From positions 682,001 through 746,000 of the forward strand of contig NZ_JACHWY010000002.1 of NCBI RefSeq assembly GCF_014191715.1: 64,000 bases of DNA, in the 5' to 3' direction. Position 1 is the stretch's first letter; every line of letters begins with the position of its first letter. The stretch comes from Litorivivens lipolytica. GTDB lineage: Bacteria > Pseudomonadota > Gammaproteobacteria > Pseudomonadales > Spongiibacteraceae. The position numbers were made by a program, and so were the translations under genes. This document shows positions 1 to 7,739 of the stretch, piece after piece. Under the pieces are notes generated by a model, which saw only the letters and a program-made list of their open reading frames with translations, had not been told where the DNA came from and did not search any database.

Positions 1-880
1 CATTCAGATTCAGGCTGTCGTCTTTGGACTTGCCCACACGAAGGGTGCTGACCCAGTTATCAAGGGCCTGAATGCTGGCTTCAGCGCTGGCGCTTTCAAT
101 GACGGAATCGCTGTACAGGAGAGCATTCGGTGAAAACGCGCTGTCGTATTCATTTTCGGAGTCGGTGCGCTGGTAGCTCAGGGCAAGATCTGCGATACCA
201 ACCTTGGCGCCACTGCGCAGACTCATACCGGTAGTGCGATAGGCATCGTCATCACCGTTAACGCCGGCATCGCTTTCAAGATTGTCTATGCCCTGGGTAT
301 CAAAGTGGGTCACCATCAGGTTGGTGTAGGCCGCGTCGTCACCTATCGAAAGGCCCGCAACCGCTTTGCTGGTGTTCTTGTTGCCGTAACCCGCTTTCAG
401 CAGTGGCGATACACCACCATTCAGGCTTCCTTTGCGGGTAAAGATCTGAATCACCCCGCCAATGGCATCGCTGCCGTAAAGGCTCGAGCGCGGGCCGCGC
501 ACGATTTCAATCCGCTCGATCTGCTCTGGTTCGAGCATGGACAGATTCGTGCTGCCCAAGGTGGCGCTGCCAACACGCTGGCCGTCGATCAGTACCAGTG
601 TGTGAGTAGAGGCATTGCCGCGGATAAAGACGCTGCTTGAAGCACCCACACCACCGTTGCGGGTAATGGTTATACCTGTGGTTGTACTCAACAGTTCCAG
701 CACATCGCGAGCCTGAGCGCGTTCGATATCTTCACGCTCGATGACGGTGACCGGCGCCAGCGTGGCGTCGATCGTCTGCTGGGTGCGAGAGGCAGTCACC
801 AGTGTGGTTTCCATTGTAGTAGGGCTGGCAAAAGCAGCGGCACTGCTGATGGCGAGTGCAGTTACAGTTAGTTTTTTCAT
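1..880 (-). CDS. btuB: BtuB-like TonB-dependent vitamin B12 receptor, N-terminal part
   Basis: This is the N-terminal 293 codons of an outer-membrane TonB-dependent receptor; the C-terminal barrel lies off the left edge. Translation of the minus strand from the ATG at 878-880 starts with a Sec signal peptide (MKKLTVTALAISSAAAFA). The plug domain follows, with segments typical of BtuB: TLVTASRTQQTIDATLAPVT, then VFIRGNASTHTLVLIDGQRV, then EIVRGPRSSLYGSDAIGGVI. These match the plug of cobalamin receptors more closely than siderophore receptors. A cobalamin riboswitch lies directly upstream, which independently supports cobalamin or cobinamide as substrate. Being cut by the window edge is the only irregularity. 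Uptake would need TonB-ExbBD and BtuCDF, none of which are in this window. Confidence 0.9.
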   Translation of the reverse strand, partial: MKKLTVTALAISSAAAFASPTTMETTLVTASRTQQTIDATLAPVTVIEREDIERAQARDVLELLSTTTGITITRNGGVGASSSVFIRGNASTHTLVLIDGQRVGSATLGSTNLSMLEPEQIERIEIVRGPRSSLYGSDAIGGVIQIFTRKGSLNGGVSPLLKAGYGNKNTSKAVAGLSIGDDAAYTNLMVTHFDTQGIDNLESDAGVNGDDDAYRTTGMSLRSGAKVGIADLALSYQRTDSENEYDSAFSPNALLYSDSVIESASAEASIQALDNWVSTLRVGKSKDDSLNLN

Positions 881-969
881 GGATTTCCCCAAAGCATTGT
901 TGTGAACGCAATGAGGGAGGGGTGGGGTGATATGCAAGATATGACCCGATGAAGCCCTCCGCGTCATCG

Positions 970-1110
970 TTATATCTGCAAGGGCCGGTTCCGGGCTTTC
1001 AAACGTCTTTGTAAAAGACAATGATTACCGTTGCGGGGGCAGCGCTGGACTGGATGCTTCTGCACCGTCACCAGACTTCCCGTTTAACCCGTGCCAGCAC
1101 TGACGTCCAG
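970..1110 (-). promoter_or_regulatory. Cobalamin riboswitch (B12 element) upstream of btuB
   Basis: Read on the minus strand, the leader contains the conserved blocks of the adenosylcobalamin aptamer in order. They are GGCACGGG (about 1088-1095), TTAAACGGGAA then GGTG (about 1067-1087), the core GCGCTGCCCCCGCAACGGTA (about 1026-1045), and the 3' block AAGCCCGGAACCGGCCC (about 981-998), which corresponds to the usual AAGCCAGGAGACCUGCC. The segment between core and 3' block is short. Downstream (881-960) a GATGA/TCATC hairpin and a C-rich tract could sequester the GGGGAAA ribosome site just before the btuB ATG, so control is probably at translation initiation. The role is established for the family; the expression-platform pairing is my inference. 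Confidence 0.88.
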
Positions 1111-1169
1111 TCAGGCCCACGGGCACCCAAGGCAGGTGCCGCGCACTCTACTGACTACGCGCCATGCTG

Positions 1170-2069
1170 TCAATGTGGTGAGTGGGTGCTAACAACCTCT
1201 TGGAAGAGGGATTCATTGACGGGGGTGGGAATAGCGAGGCGTTTGGCTTCACGACACAGGTAGCCGGTAATGGCTTCTATCTCGGTGCGCTGACCGGCTT
1301 CGACATCCTGCAGCATGGATGAACGATTGTTACCGGTTTGTTCGGCGACCTGTGTGACGGTTGCCAACAGATTTGGCACCCAGTCTGCTCGCCCCAGCGC
1401 CTCGCTGACCTCGGTAAATTCGCTGCAGATGGCGGCCATGTCCTCTCGTGCAGCCTCAATATCGAGTAGCTCGCCGTTGTGACAGCGATAGCGCACCGTC
1501 AGCGGGTTGATTGCGCAGTTGATGGCGAGCTTACGCCAGAGCAGAGCTTGAATGGTGTCGCTTGCGGCAACCGGAAATGCTTCGCAGGACAAACTGTCGG
1601 CTATCGTTTTTAACTCTCTGACCGATCCGTCAAAAGCACCGATCAGGGTTTCACCCTCACCCGCCGGGCGGATGGTAAAACGATCAAGGCGATTGGCGCC
1701 GGCGGTGGTGGTGCCGCAATAGAGCTTGATACGGGGGTATAGGGCTTTGATTTCCTCGGCAATGCCGAGGCCATTCTGTACCAATACCAGCGAAGTCTCG
1801 TTGTGAAAGTAAGGTGCCAGTGGCGACAGGGCATCAAGTGTTTGATAACTCTTGCAGCATACCAGCAGGCGATCAATTGGCCGGTTCAGCTGTGAAGGTG
1901 TGGCAGCGGCTACCGGCACTATACCTTCGCCATCAATCGTCAGGCCACGATAGTCGGCAAAGGCGTCTTCCTTTAGCAGCAGTGTCGGCGCACGCAGCGC
2001 CTGATGTAAGCGCGCGGCCCACAAGCCTCCAATACTGCCAGCACCGAGAATCAGCCACTGCTCAGCCAT
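1170..2069 (-). CDS. panE: 2-dehydropantoate 2-reductase (ketopantoate reductase)
   Basis: It reduces 2-dehydropantoate to pantoate with NADPH, in the cytoplasmic pantothenate/CoA pathway. The 299-residue protein begins with a Rossmann nucleotide site (GAGSIGGLWAARL, residues about 8-20). It carries the catalytic-lysine segment WRKLAINCAINPLT followed by CHNGEL, nearly as in E. coli PanE. The C-terminal substrate region has NRSSMLQDVEAGQRTEIEAI, again closely PanE-like. Length matches the family (about 300). The gene is divergent from yajQ with a 62-bp gap, the same arrangement as the E. coli panE/yajQ pair, which supports orthology. A close KPR-family paralogue acting on another 2-oxo acid cannot be excluded from sequence alone. 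Confidence 0.9.
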   Translation of the reverse strand: MAEQWLILGAGSIGGLWAARLHQALRAPTLLLKEDAFADYRGLTIDGEGIVPVAAATPSQLNRPIDRLLVCCKSYQTLDALSPLAPYFHNETSLVLVQNGLGIAEEIKALYPRIKLYCGTTTAGANRLDRFTIRPAGEGETLIGAFDGSVRELKTIADSLSCEAFPVAASDTIQALLWRKLAINCAINPLTVRYRCHNGELLDIEAAREDMAAICSEFTEVSEALGRADWVPNLLATVTQVAEQTGNNRSSMLQDVEAGQRTEIEAITGYLCREAKRLAIPTPVNESLFQEVVSTHSPH

Positions 2070-2131
2070 GACAAGCTTCTCGCGCCGGTGCTACCATTTC
2101 GCCCACATGTTGTTTGCCGAGAGTATGTGCC

Positions 2132-2614
2132 ATGCCTTCCTTTGATATCGTTTCTGAAGTGGATTTGCACCAGTTTACCAATGCGGTGGATCAGGCGCAG
2201 CGGATCATTGATAACCGCTTTGATTTCAAGGGCGTCGATGCGGCCTTCAAACGGGAAGAGCTGGGCGTGACGATGTTCGCCGAGGCGGATTTTCAGCTTA
2301 GCCAAATGGAAGACATGCTGCGCGCGGCCCTGATCAAGTGTGATATCGACCCGCAGGCGATGGAAGTGGGTGAGCAGGCCACAGCGGGCAAGCAGGTTAA
2401 AGTCACTATCACCATGAAAAACGGCCTAGAAACGACACTGGCGAAAAAGATTGTCAAATTGATCAAAGAATCCAAGTTGAAAGTGCAGTCCCAGATCCAG
2501 GGCGATCAGGTGCGAGTGACCGGCAAAAAGCGCGACGACCTGCAGCAGGTGATGGCGCTGTTGCGAGCCGAAGATCTGGAGCAGCCCCTGCAATTTAACA
2601 ACTTTCGCGACTGA
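2132..2614 (+). CDS. yajQ: YajQ family nucleotide-binding protein
   Basis: A 160-residue protein of the YajQ/UPF0234 family, beginning MPSFDIVSEVDLHQFTNAVD, the family's hallmark N-terminus. This is why I place the start at 2132 rather than at the in-frame ATG 18 bp upstream. The family has two RNA-binding-like subdomains; the segment KVTITMKNGLETTLAKKIVK and the end QFNNFRD are also typical. Some members are reported to bind cyclic-di-GMP or nucleotides and to affect transcription, but the cellular role in this organism is unknown. It is divergent from panE, which sits next to yajQ in many gammaproteobacteria. Confidence 0.93.
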   Translation: MPSFDIVSEVDLHQFTNAVDQAQRIIDNRFDFKGVDAAFKREELGVTMFAEADFQLSQMEDMLRAALIKCDIDPQAMEVGEQATAGKQVKVTITMKNGLETTLAKKIVKLIKESKLKVQSQIQGDQVRVTGKKRDDLQQVMALLRAEDLEQPLQFNNFRD

Positions 2615-2702
2615 TTTTATGGGGTAAAAACACTTGCCTCAGCCAAGTGAGCTGTAGATCATTGGTGGCCAGATAAATAACGTAAACTGACAGGAGAATT
2701 CC

Positions 2703-3467
2703 ATGAGCGATGCTGTTCTGACTGAAGTCGCCGATGGTGTAATGACCATCACGATTAACCGCCCGAATGCCAAAAATGCCGTTAACCTCGACGTGGCGAA
2801 GGGCATTGCTGCCGCCATGGACGAGCTCGACAGCAACGACGGTATTCAGGTTGCGATTTTGACCGGAGCCGAAGGCACCTTCTGTTCCGGTATGGATCTG
2901 AAAGCCTTTGTCAGTGGCGAGATGCCTTTTATCGAGGGCAAGGGTTTTGCTGGTCTGGTAGAAGCCCTGCCGAAAAAGCCGCTGATCGCGGCGGTGGAAG
3001 GCTTTGCCTTGGCCGGTGGTTTTGAGCTGATGCTGTCGTGTGACCTGGTGGTGTCTGCCAACAGTGCCAAATTCGGGATTCCCGAAGCCAAGCGTGGACT
3101 GGTTGCCGCTGCCGGTGGCCTGATGCGTCTGCCCCGTCAAATCGCGCCGCGTATTGCCATGGAGCTGGCCCTGACCGGTGACTTTATCGACGCCAATCGC
3201 GCCTACGAACTGGGACTGATCAATCGCGTTGTGGAGCCGGGTACGGCGCTCGAAGGCGCCAAGGCGCTGGCGAAATCCATCGCCACCAACGGCCCGCTAG
3301 CGGTGATCAAATCCAAACAAGTGATTCTGGAGTCTCAGGACTGGGCACTGGATGAGATGTTCCCCAACCAGCAGAAGCAGGTCGATGTGATCTTCAGGAG
3401 TGAAGATGCCATTGAGGGTGCAACCGCCTTTGCCGAGAAGCGTGCGCCGAACTGGAAGGGCCGTTGA
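2703..3467 (+). CDS. Enoyl-CoA hydratase/isomerase (crotonase family)
   Basis: A 254-residue crotonase-fold enzyme that probably hydrates trans-2-enoyl-CoA in beta-oxidation or a related acyl-CoA pathway. The oxyanion-hole segments GAEGTFCSGMDLKAF (about 55-69) and AVEGFALAGGFELMLSCD (about 97-114) are clear. Both glutamates that correspond to the catalytic pair of rat mitochondrial hydratase (Glu144 and Glu164) are kept as Glu108 (GGFE) and Glu128 (GIPE). The C-terminus AFAEKRAPNWKGR is family-like. A good ribosome site (CAGGAG) sits 6-11 bp before the ATG. Other crotonases (isomerase, hydrolase) share this fold, so the exact substrate is open. It is followed by a strong stem-loop and faces the Rieske oxygenase gene. 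Confidence 0.87.
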   Translation: MSDAVLTEVADGVMTITINRPNAKNAVNLDVAKGIAAAMDELDSNDGIQVAILTGAEGTFCSGMDLKAFVSGEMPFIEGKGFAGLVEALPKKPLIAAVEGFALAGGFELMLSCDLVVSANSAKFGIPEAKRGLVAAAGGLMRLPRQIAPRIAMELALTGDFIDANRAYELGLINRVVEPGTALEGAKALAKSIATNGPLAVIKSKQVILESQDWALDEMFPNQQKQVDVIFRSEDAIEGATAFAEKRAPNWKGR

Positions 3468-3505
3468 GATTCTGCGGATAAAGCTTCACACGTAAGCTTT
3501 GATTG

Positions 3506-3540
3506 TGTTTGATCCTGACACTCATTGTCAGGATCAAACA
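3506..3540. terminator. Perfect 15-bp stem-loop between convergent genes
   Basis: TGTTTGATCCTGACA (3506-3520) and TGTCAGGATCAAACA (3526-3540) form a perfect 15-bp inverted repeat with a 5-nt loop. It lies between the stop of the enoyl-CoA hydratase gene and the stop of the Rieske oxygenase gene on the other strand, so it would fold in both transcripts. There is no long T run on either side, so it may act as a bidirectional 3'-end stabiliser as much as a classical intrinsic terminator. Confidence 0.65.
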
Positions 3541-3567
3541 GTGAGCACGCCTTTTCTTGCTCCCAAA

Positions 3568-4674
3568 TCAGCGCTTTTCAATTCCTTCAAACAGGTCGCC
3601 TTCGAAGTCCATCGCTTCCTGCGGTGGCGTAGCCATGTTTTTTACATGGTGAACGCCATTGGCCTTCTCTTGGTATGTGCCTGCGTTTTCAGCTTTGTCG
3701 TAGAACTGTTTATACCAGCGGCGACCGGTGGCAAATGGGCCATCGGTTTGAATCTGCAGAATGCGGGTGGCTGAACCCTTGTTTTTCCAGACGCTGAAGT
3801 CCGCTGCGAAGGCCGCCAGTGCGCCAGCCTGGATTTGCTTGGCCGCTTCGATATCTTCCGCGCTCGGCGTGTCGCTGGAGCCTTGGGCCAGTGCCGCGTG
3901 CCAGACTTTGGAAACGCCGTCATCGACTGGTGTGTTGGCGATCAGTTCATAGGTAATCACATCGCCGAAGCTCTGCTTGGAAAGCAGTACGCCGGGGCCG
4001 GTATACCAGGTGGAGCTGCGGAGCATGCTGTTGTAGCCCGCGTGCACGCCGCCCTGACGTTGAATGTAAATGTGGTCGCGGAATTCGTTCTCGAAGTACT
4101 CACAGGGGGCGCCGTGGGTCGGTCCCAGATGGTGTACATCGGCCATGTTGTCGAGGATTTCCTGGGGATGCATTTCCAGCTCGCCCAGGTGATCCAGCTC
4201 CCAGCGAACCCAGCTCGGATCGTCCCACTCCTTTAGTTTGGGTGGGGCGTACTGGGGCTCGCCACCTTCAGGGTCGTGCCACATCATAATGCAGCCCATG
4301 ACTTCCTCGACCGGATAGCTGGCAATTACGGCGCTGCGCGGAAAAGTACCTTCAAAGTAGGGGATATCGTCGCACTTACCGTCGGGGCCAAAGCGCCAGC
4401 CGTGATAGGGGCAGCGGATGGAATCGCCCTCTATCTGCTTGCACTCTTGAACGATAGCTGTGCTGTCGCTGGCGGCTAGGTGGGTTTGCATATGCGGGCA
4501 GTAGGCGTCCAGCATGATCGGGCGACCACTTTCACCACGGTAGAGGGCGAAATCCTTGCCGAAGAAGCGCAGCGGGATGGCGCGCCCCTGTGGCAGTTCA
4601 CTGGCTTCGGCAACGATAAACCAGCCGCGAGGGAAGGTATGCGGGCCTAAGCCGTAATCTTCTGCTTTTGCCAT
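3568..4674 (-). CDS. Rieske [2Fe-2S] aromatic-ring/steroid oxygenase, KshA-like terminal component
   Basis: This is the terminal oxygenase subunit of a Rieske non-heme iron system, 368 residues. The Rieske centre is C59-P-H61 with C88-P-Y-H91. The mononuclear iron site is D179-x2-H182-x4-H187, with a later ADFSVWKNK segment where the third carboxylate ligand is expected. Overall spacing and segments (RGWF, LDAYCPHM, DGKCDDIPY, EILDNMADVHH) resemble 3-ketosteroid 9-alpha-hydroxylase KshA and related cholesterol 7-desaturase-like oxygenases rather than two-subunit benzoate or naphthalene dioxygenases. No ferredoxin reductase partner is adjacent, so electrons must come from elsewhere. The substrate is not proven; a steroid-like or terpenoid compound is my inference. 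A weak AGGA site precedes the ATG. Confidence 0.85.
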   Translation of the reverse strand: MAKAEDYGLGPHTFPRGWFIVAEASELPQGRAIPLRFFGKDFALYRGESGRPIMLDAYCPHMQTHLAASDSTAIVQECKQIEGDSIRCPYHGWRFGPDGKCDDIPYFEGTFPRSAVIASYPVEEVMGCIMMWHDPEGGEPQYAPPKLKEWDDPSWVRWELDHLGELEMHPQEILDNMADVHHLGPTHGAPCEYFENEFRDHIYIQRQGGVHAGYNSMLRSSTWYTGPGVLLSKQSFGDVITYELIANTPVDDGVSKVWHAALAQGSSDTPSAEDIEAAKQIQAGALAAFAADFSVWKNKGSATRILQIQTDGPFATGRRWYKQFYDKAENAGTYQEKANGVHHVKNMATPPQEAMDFEGDLFEGIEKR

Positions 4675-4781
4675 GAGTCTGTCCTGTCGTTCCTGAGAAT
4701 ATGGGCACTATAGTACTGCCGGGGCAGGTAAGCAGTGTATACACCATTTGAACGATCAGTTTAGTCCTAGTATTTAAACCG

Positions 4782-6092
4782 CTATCGAGCTGGCTCAACC
4801 TCTGACGTGGGCGGTTCGGGCTTCTTTGTGCTTGAGCGTGCCCAAACGCTGATATGGATGAGAATATCTCGTGATACCCATTCTCCTGCAGGGTCAGATT
4901 CCATACCCATATCAACATCCGCCCGGTCCAGTGTGAGCTCGCCACGTATGTGGATCATGTTGTCGACGATCTCAAGGGAGAGTGGAGCCATGCTAAGCGG
5001 GTGCTGCTTTATGGTTAGTGTCCCTTGAATTGAGTGGCCCAGCTCCGACTTTTCGAACGAATCAGCAAGATAAGTAGCAAAAGGGTAGGCGGCCACATTA
5101 AACCATTCTGCCTGGGGTAGGGTTCGGTCGTGCATGGGTACGCCGTCGGTTGCTGCCCCCGTATCAATAACGACTGCGACCGTTCCGACACCTGTTGATT
5201 CATCGAAGCGCAAGTCCGCCTGCCAGCGGGTGAAGCGACCTTTGAAGGGCTGACCGGCATGGGTGCCGGAGAATTGGATATGGCTCTCCTCGGGAATGAT
5301 GTTCCACTTTGGAAGGTCGGTGTCTAGTGGCTGGCTCAATGCCGCCAATCGTTCCGCTAAGGCCGAGCCCTCATCGTCAGGCAATGGTTTAACCGGCGAC
5401 GCATCGTGGCCTGTCAGGCCGACGACTAGCAGAACGCTGGCGGCGACCACAACTAACAGAGCTTTTGTGGGGTGTCCTTTCCCGGCAAAAACCTTGGTAT
5501 CACCTTTGGTCAGTGCCGGAAACATGCGCAGCAGTACATCATCTTTTAGCAGTGCGTGATGACGCAAAGCGGCGCCGATATGAAGAGCCAGCAATACCGT
5601 AAAAGCCCAGCTCAACGTTTCGTGAGTGGGCATCAACCAGCCCGCCAGAGTTTGCCGGGTTTCTGCAGGCAGCGTGTTCAAGCCGAACAGGTGAGGCACC
5701 TCGAACAGGCCAAACCAGATCGTCGGCACATTCAAGGCATTGCCGCCACGCCATTGCGCCGACACATACAGCCAGCCGCTCAGCGGAATGGCGATCATCA
5801 GCAGGTAAAACAAGCCGTGGGTCAACGCAGCAACGCGATGCTCCCAAGAGGGACTGGATTCAGGTAGCGGCGGTGCGGGATGCAGCAGTCGCCAGCAGAG
5901 TCGCAGCAGGCTGAGAAACAGGATCAACAGGCCAAGGGATTTGTGCCATTGAAAGGCATCAGTGGCCAGACTCTGGGTGGCTTCATTCTGCAGGGCATCG
6001 CCCATCCACCAGCCAAGTCCGAGATTGCTTATCAGGCAGAGGGCGATCACCCAATGTAGGGTGATCGCGATCGCGTTGTAACGGTAGGTCAT
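4782..6092 (-). CDS. Cytochrome b561 membrane domain fused to YceI-like lipid-binding domain
   Basis: A 436-residue two-domain protein. Residues about 1-200 form a four-helix cytochrome b561 with candidate heme ligands H13 (LHW), H50 (WHKSLG) and histidines in ALHIGAALRHH near 175-185. One more hydrophobic segment (about 220-235) precedes a periplasmic YceI/lipocalin-like domain at about 265-425 (WNIIPEESHIQFSGTHAGQP, then GVPMHDRTLPQAEWFN). YceI proteins bind isoprenoid lipids or quinones, so the fusion could hand a quinone-like ligand to a membrane b-heme. That function is an inference. The gene starts 12 bp after a stand-alone YceI lipoprotein gene, so the two are almost certainly one transcript. 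No clear Shine-Dalgarno is visible, which suggests translational coupling. Confidence 0.88.
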   Translation of the reverse strand: MTYRYNAIAITLHWVIALCLISNLGLGWWMGDALQNEATQSLATDAFQWHKSLGLLILFLSLLRLCWRLLHPAPPLPESSPSWEHRVAALTHGLFYLLMIAIPLSGWLYVSAQWRGGNALNVPTIWFGLFEVPHLFGLNTLPAETRQTLAGWLMPTHETLSWAFTVLLALHIGAALRHHALLKDDVLLRMFPALTKGDTKVFAGKGHPTKALLVVVAASVLLVVGLTGHDASPVKPLPDDEGSALAERLAALSQPLDTDLPKWNIIPEESHIQFSGTHAGQPFKGRFTRWQADLRFDESTGVGTVAVVIDTGAATDGVPMHDRTLPQAEWFNVAAYPFATYLADSFEKSELGHSIQGTLTIKQHPLSMAPLSLEIVDNMIHIRGELTLDRADVDMGMESDPAGEWVSRDILIHISVWARSSTKKPEPPTSEVEPAR

Positions 6093-6104
6093 GAAAGAGG
6101 CTTA

Positions 6105-6797
6105 TTACTTGTTGACGACCTGATGCAGCTCCCCGTCAAAGTCGATGGTCACGGTATCGCTGACCAGCGGCGGGTTGGTGAGGTGAGTCATACCAAACTT
6201 GGAACGCTCAAAGGTACCGGTAACCGAAAAGCCCAGCGCGCCGAAGCCGAAGAAGGGGTGTTGTGCGGTTTGCCCCGTCAGCTCGGCATGCAGTGTCACC
6301 GGGTGGGTCTGGCCGAGCAGGGTCAGGTTGCCGTCAATTTTCAGTTTGCCGTCCTGCTTGCTAATGGAAGTTGACTCATAGGTAATGGTCGGGTGCTCGT
6401 TGGCATTCAGAAATTTCGGGCTCAGCGTCAGATCTTCTTCCCAGGTTTTGAAAGAAGACTGTTTGTGCGTGGCCTGATAGTCACCTTGGTAGTCTGTATC
6501 AATGCCGGTGGCATCAATTGTCACCTTGATAGAAGACTGGTCGAGGTTGTCTGGGTCGAGATCAGCTGCGATATCGTAGTCGGTAAAGCGCATTACATAA
6601 TTCGCCAGCCCAAGGTGGGTAACACTAAAGGCAAAAGTGGAATGCGTTGGATCGTGCTTGTACTGGCCGGCAGGCACCTCAAGTTGCAACGGTGCGGCCT
6701 TGGTTTCTTGTGTCGGTGTATGAGTGCCGTTATCGCAGGCGGCGAGAACTAGTGCAGTTGTGCAAATGGTCAGCAGGCCTTTTAAACGAGTTTTCAT
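6105..6797 (-). CDS. YceI family lipoprotein
   Basis: A 230-residue YceI-domain protein with a lipoprotein signal (MKTRLKGLLTICTTALVLAAC, lipobox LAAC). The start at 6797 is preferred over the in-frame ATG 66 bp upstream because AAAGGAGA lies just before it and the signal peptide then begins correctly. The domain runs from about residue 38 (GQYKHDPTHSTFAFSVTHLG) to the end (HLTNPPLVSDTVTIDFDGEL). YceI proteins form an elongated beta-barrel that binds polyisoprenoid lipids. Here it would be anchored in the envelope and is the first gene of a pair with the b561-YceI fusion, suggesting both act on the same hydrophobic ligand. The ligand cannot be read from sequence. Confidence 0.88.
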   Translation of the reverse strand: MKTRLKGLLTICTTALVLAACDNGTHTPTQETKAAPLQLEVPAGQYKHDPTHSTFAFSVTHLGLANYVMRFTDYDIAADLDPDNLDQSSIKVTIDATGIDTDYQGDYQATHKQSSFKTWEEDLTLSPKFLNANEHPTITYESTSISKQDGKLKIDGNLTLLGQTHPVTLHAELTGQTAQHPFFGFGALGFSVTGTFERSKFGMTHLTNPPLVSDTVTIDFDGELHQVVNK

Positions 6798-6883
6798 TGT
6801 ATGCCTTCTCCTTTCAGGGTTTTGATCGGTTGAAACCAAGGTATGTGCAGCTTGAAGTGTCATGTATATAGCGCGTTGAACTC

Positions 6884-6897
6884 AAGTAAGGTTACTT
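6884..6897. promoter_or_regulatory. Inverted repeat AAGTAA-GG-TTACTT
   Basis: A 6-bp perfect inverted repeat with a 2-bp centre lies in the 211-bp region between the divergent YceI and TetR genes. Its size and position fit a TetR-family or other dimeric-regulator operator. This is an inference with no binding evidence. Confidence 0.35.
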
Positions 6898-6960
6898 AAA
6901 TTAAATGCAAGCCTGTTAGGCTTTTTCGCAATCACTCGGTTGACTGTAGTGTTGACGGCG

Positions 6961-7008
6961 CCCAAACTTATTATTAGTAATCACCATTGATGATAACAGG
7001 GGTTTGGG
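6961..7008. promoter_or_regulatory. Nested inverted repeats abutting the tetR start codon
   Basis: CCCAAAC (6961-6967) and GTTTGGG (7002-7008) are perfect 7-bp inverted arms. Inside them, 6968-6996 is an imperfect 29-bp palindrome running from TTATTATTAG to TGATGATAA, with 9 of 14 paired positions matching. The right outer arm ends exactly at the ATG of the TetR gene. This is a plausible autoregulatory operator; the outer arms could also fold in mRNA and mask translation initiation. Confidence 0.45.
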
Positions 7009-7689
7009 ATGGGGCGTAGGAGAGACAAGGCGGCGACAAGAGAAATCATTCTTGCGGCTGCGCGCACGGTGTTGGCAGCTGACGGGCCGGATGCTCTCAG
7101 TCTTAGCAAGGTTGCCAATCTGGCCGGGGTCAATCGAGGTACAGCCTATCAGCACTTTGAAACCCGTGCGGATTTGATCGACGCGACTGTGGAATGGGTG
7201 AGTGATCACTTGGCAAGTACAATTTTCGGCGAGATTGAGGCGGCAGCTACAAATTTCGGGGAAAAAGAAATGGGCGAGAATCCGCTGTTTTCAGCGGTGG
7301 ATGGTCTGGTGAATTTTGCAGTCGACAATCCTGCTCTCTGTCGCATCTGGTTGTTTGAAGTGCTGGCGTCCAGGAATCCCGGGGAAGACAAATTCTTCCG
7401 TCAGTTTAAACAGTCGATTCAGCAGGTGGCCGAAAGTGAGTTAGCGCAACCATCGATTGATGTTGAGGCGTTGTCTGTCATTTTGTTGGCTGGCTATTTT
7501 CTTTGGCCAGTTTGGGTGGGCTCACAGGCGAAGTCAAAGAAAGAGCGAGAGCATATGAAATCCCGGATGCGTCGTGAGGTATTGCGGCTCTGTCTACACG
7601 GGGTCGTGGATGTAGAAGACAATGGACACATTCTCAAATTCATCCGAGAAAGAGAAAAGCAGCGTTCTGGCGTGGCAGTTGACTGGTAA
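7009..7689 (+). CDS. TetR/AcrR family transcriptional regulator
   Basis: A 226-residue regulator. The N-terminal helix-turn-helix is clear: ATREIILAAARTVLAADGPD, then LSLSKVANLAGVNRGTAYQHF (about residues 35-55), the TetR recognition region. The C-terminal ligand-binding half is divergent, as usual. The gene precedes an MFS transporter (50-bp gap) and a YhdH-type oxidoreductase, so it most likely controls that set and possibly itself. The short, G-rich region before the ATG overlaps an inverted repeat, consistent with autoregulation. The effector is unknown. Confidence 0.88.
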   Translation: MGRRRDKAATREIILAAARTVLAADGPDALSLSKVANLAGVNRGTAYQHFETRADLIDATVEWVSDHLASTIFGEIEAAATNFGEKEMGENPLFSAVDGLVNFAVDNPALCRIWLFEVLASRNPGEDKFFRQFKQSIQQVAESELAQPSIDVEALSVILLAGYFLWPVWVGSQAKSKKEREHMKSRMRREVLRLCLHGVVDVEDNGHILKFIREREKQRSGVAVDW

Positions 7690-7739
7690 CGTGCCTTTGG
7701 CACTGCGAGTGTGAGTAGTCTAACAATAAGAGTAAAACT

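Noticed and set aside
305-640. Plus-strand reading frame of 111 codons inside the BtuB gene
   Set aside because: It is antisense to a clear TonB-receptor coding sequence and has no ribosome site or family match.
1021-1263. Plus-strand 80-codon frame across the riboswitch and panE end
   Set aside because: It overlaps the conserved aptamer core on the other strand; no coding signal.
4735-4744. Palindrome GTGTATACAC upstream of the Rieske gene as an operator
   Set aside because: Only 10 bp with no extension or second copy, so chance cannot be ruled out.
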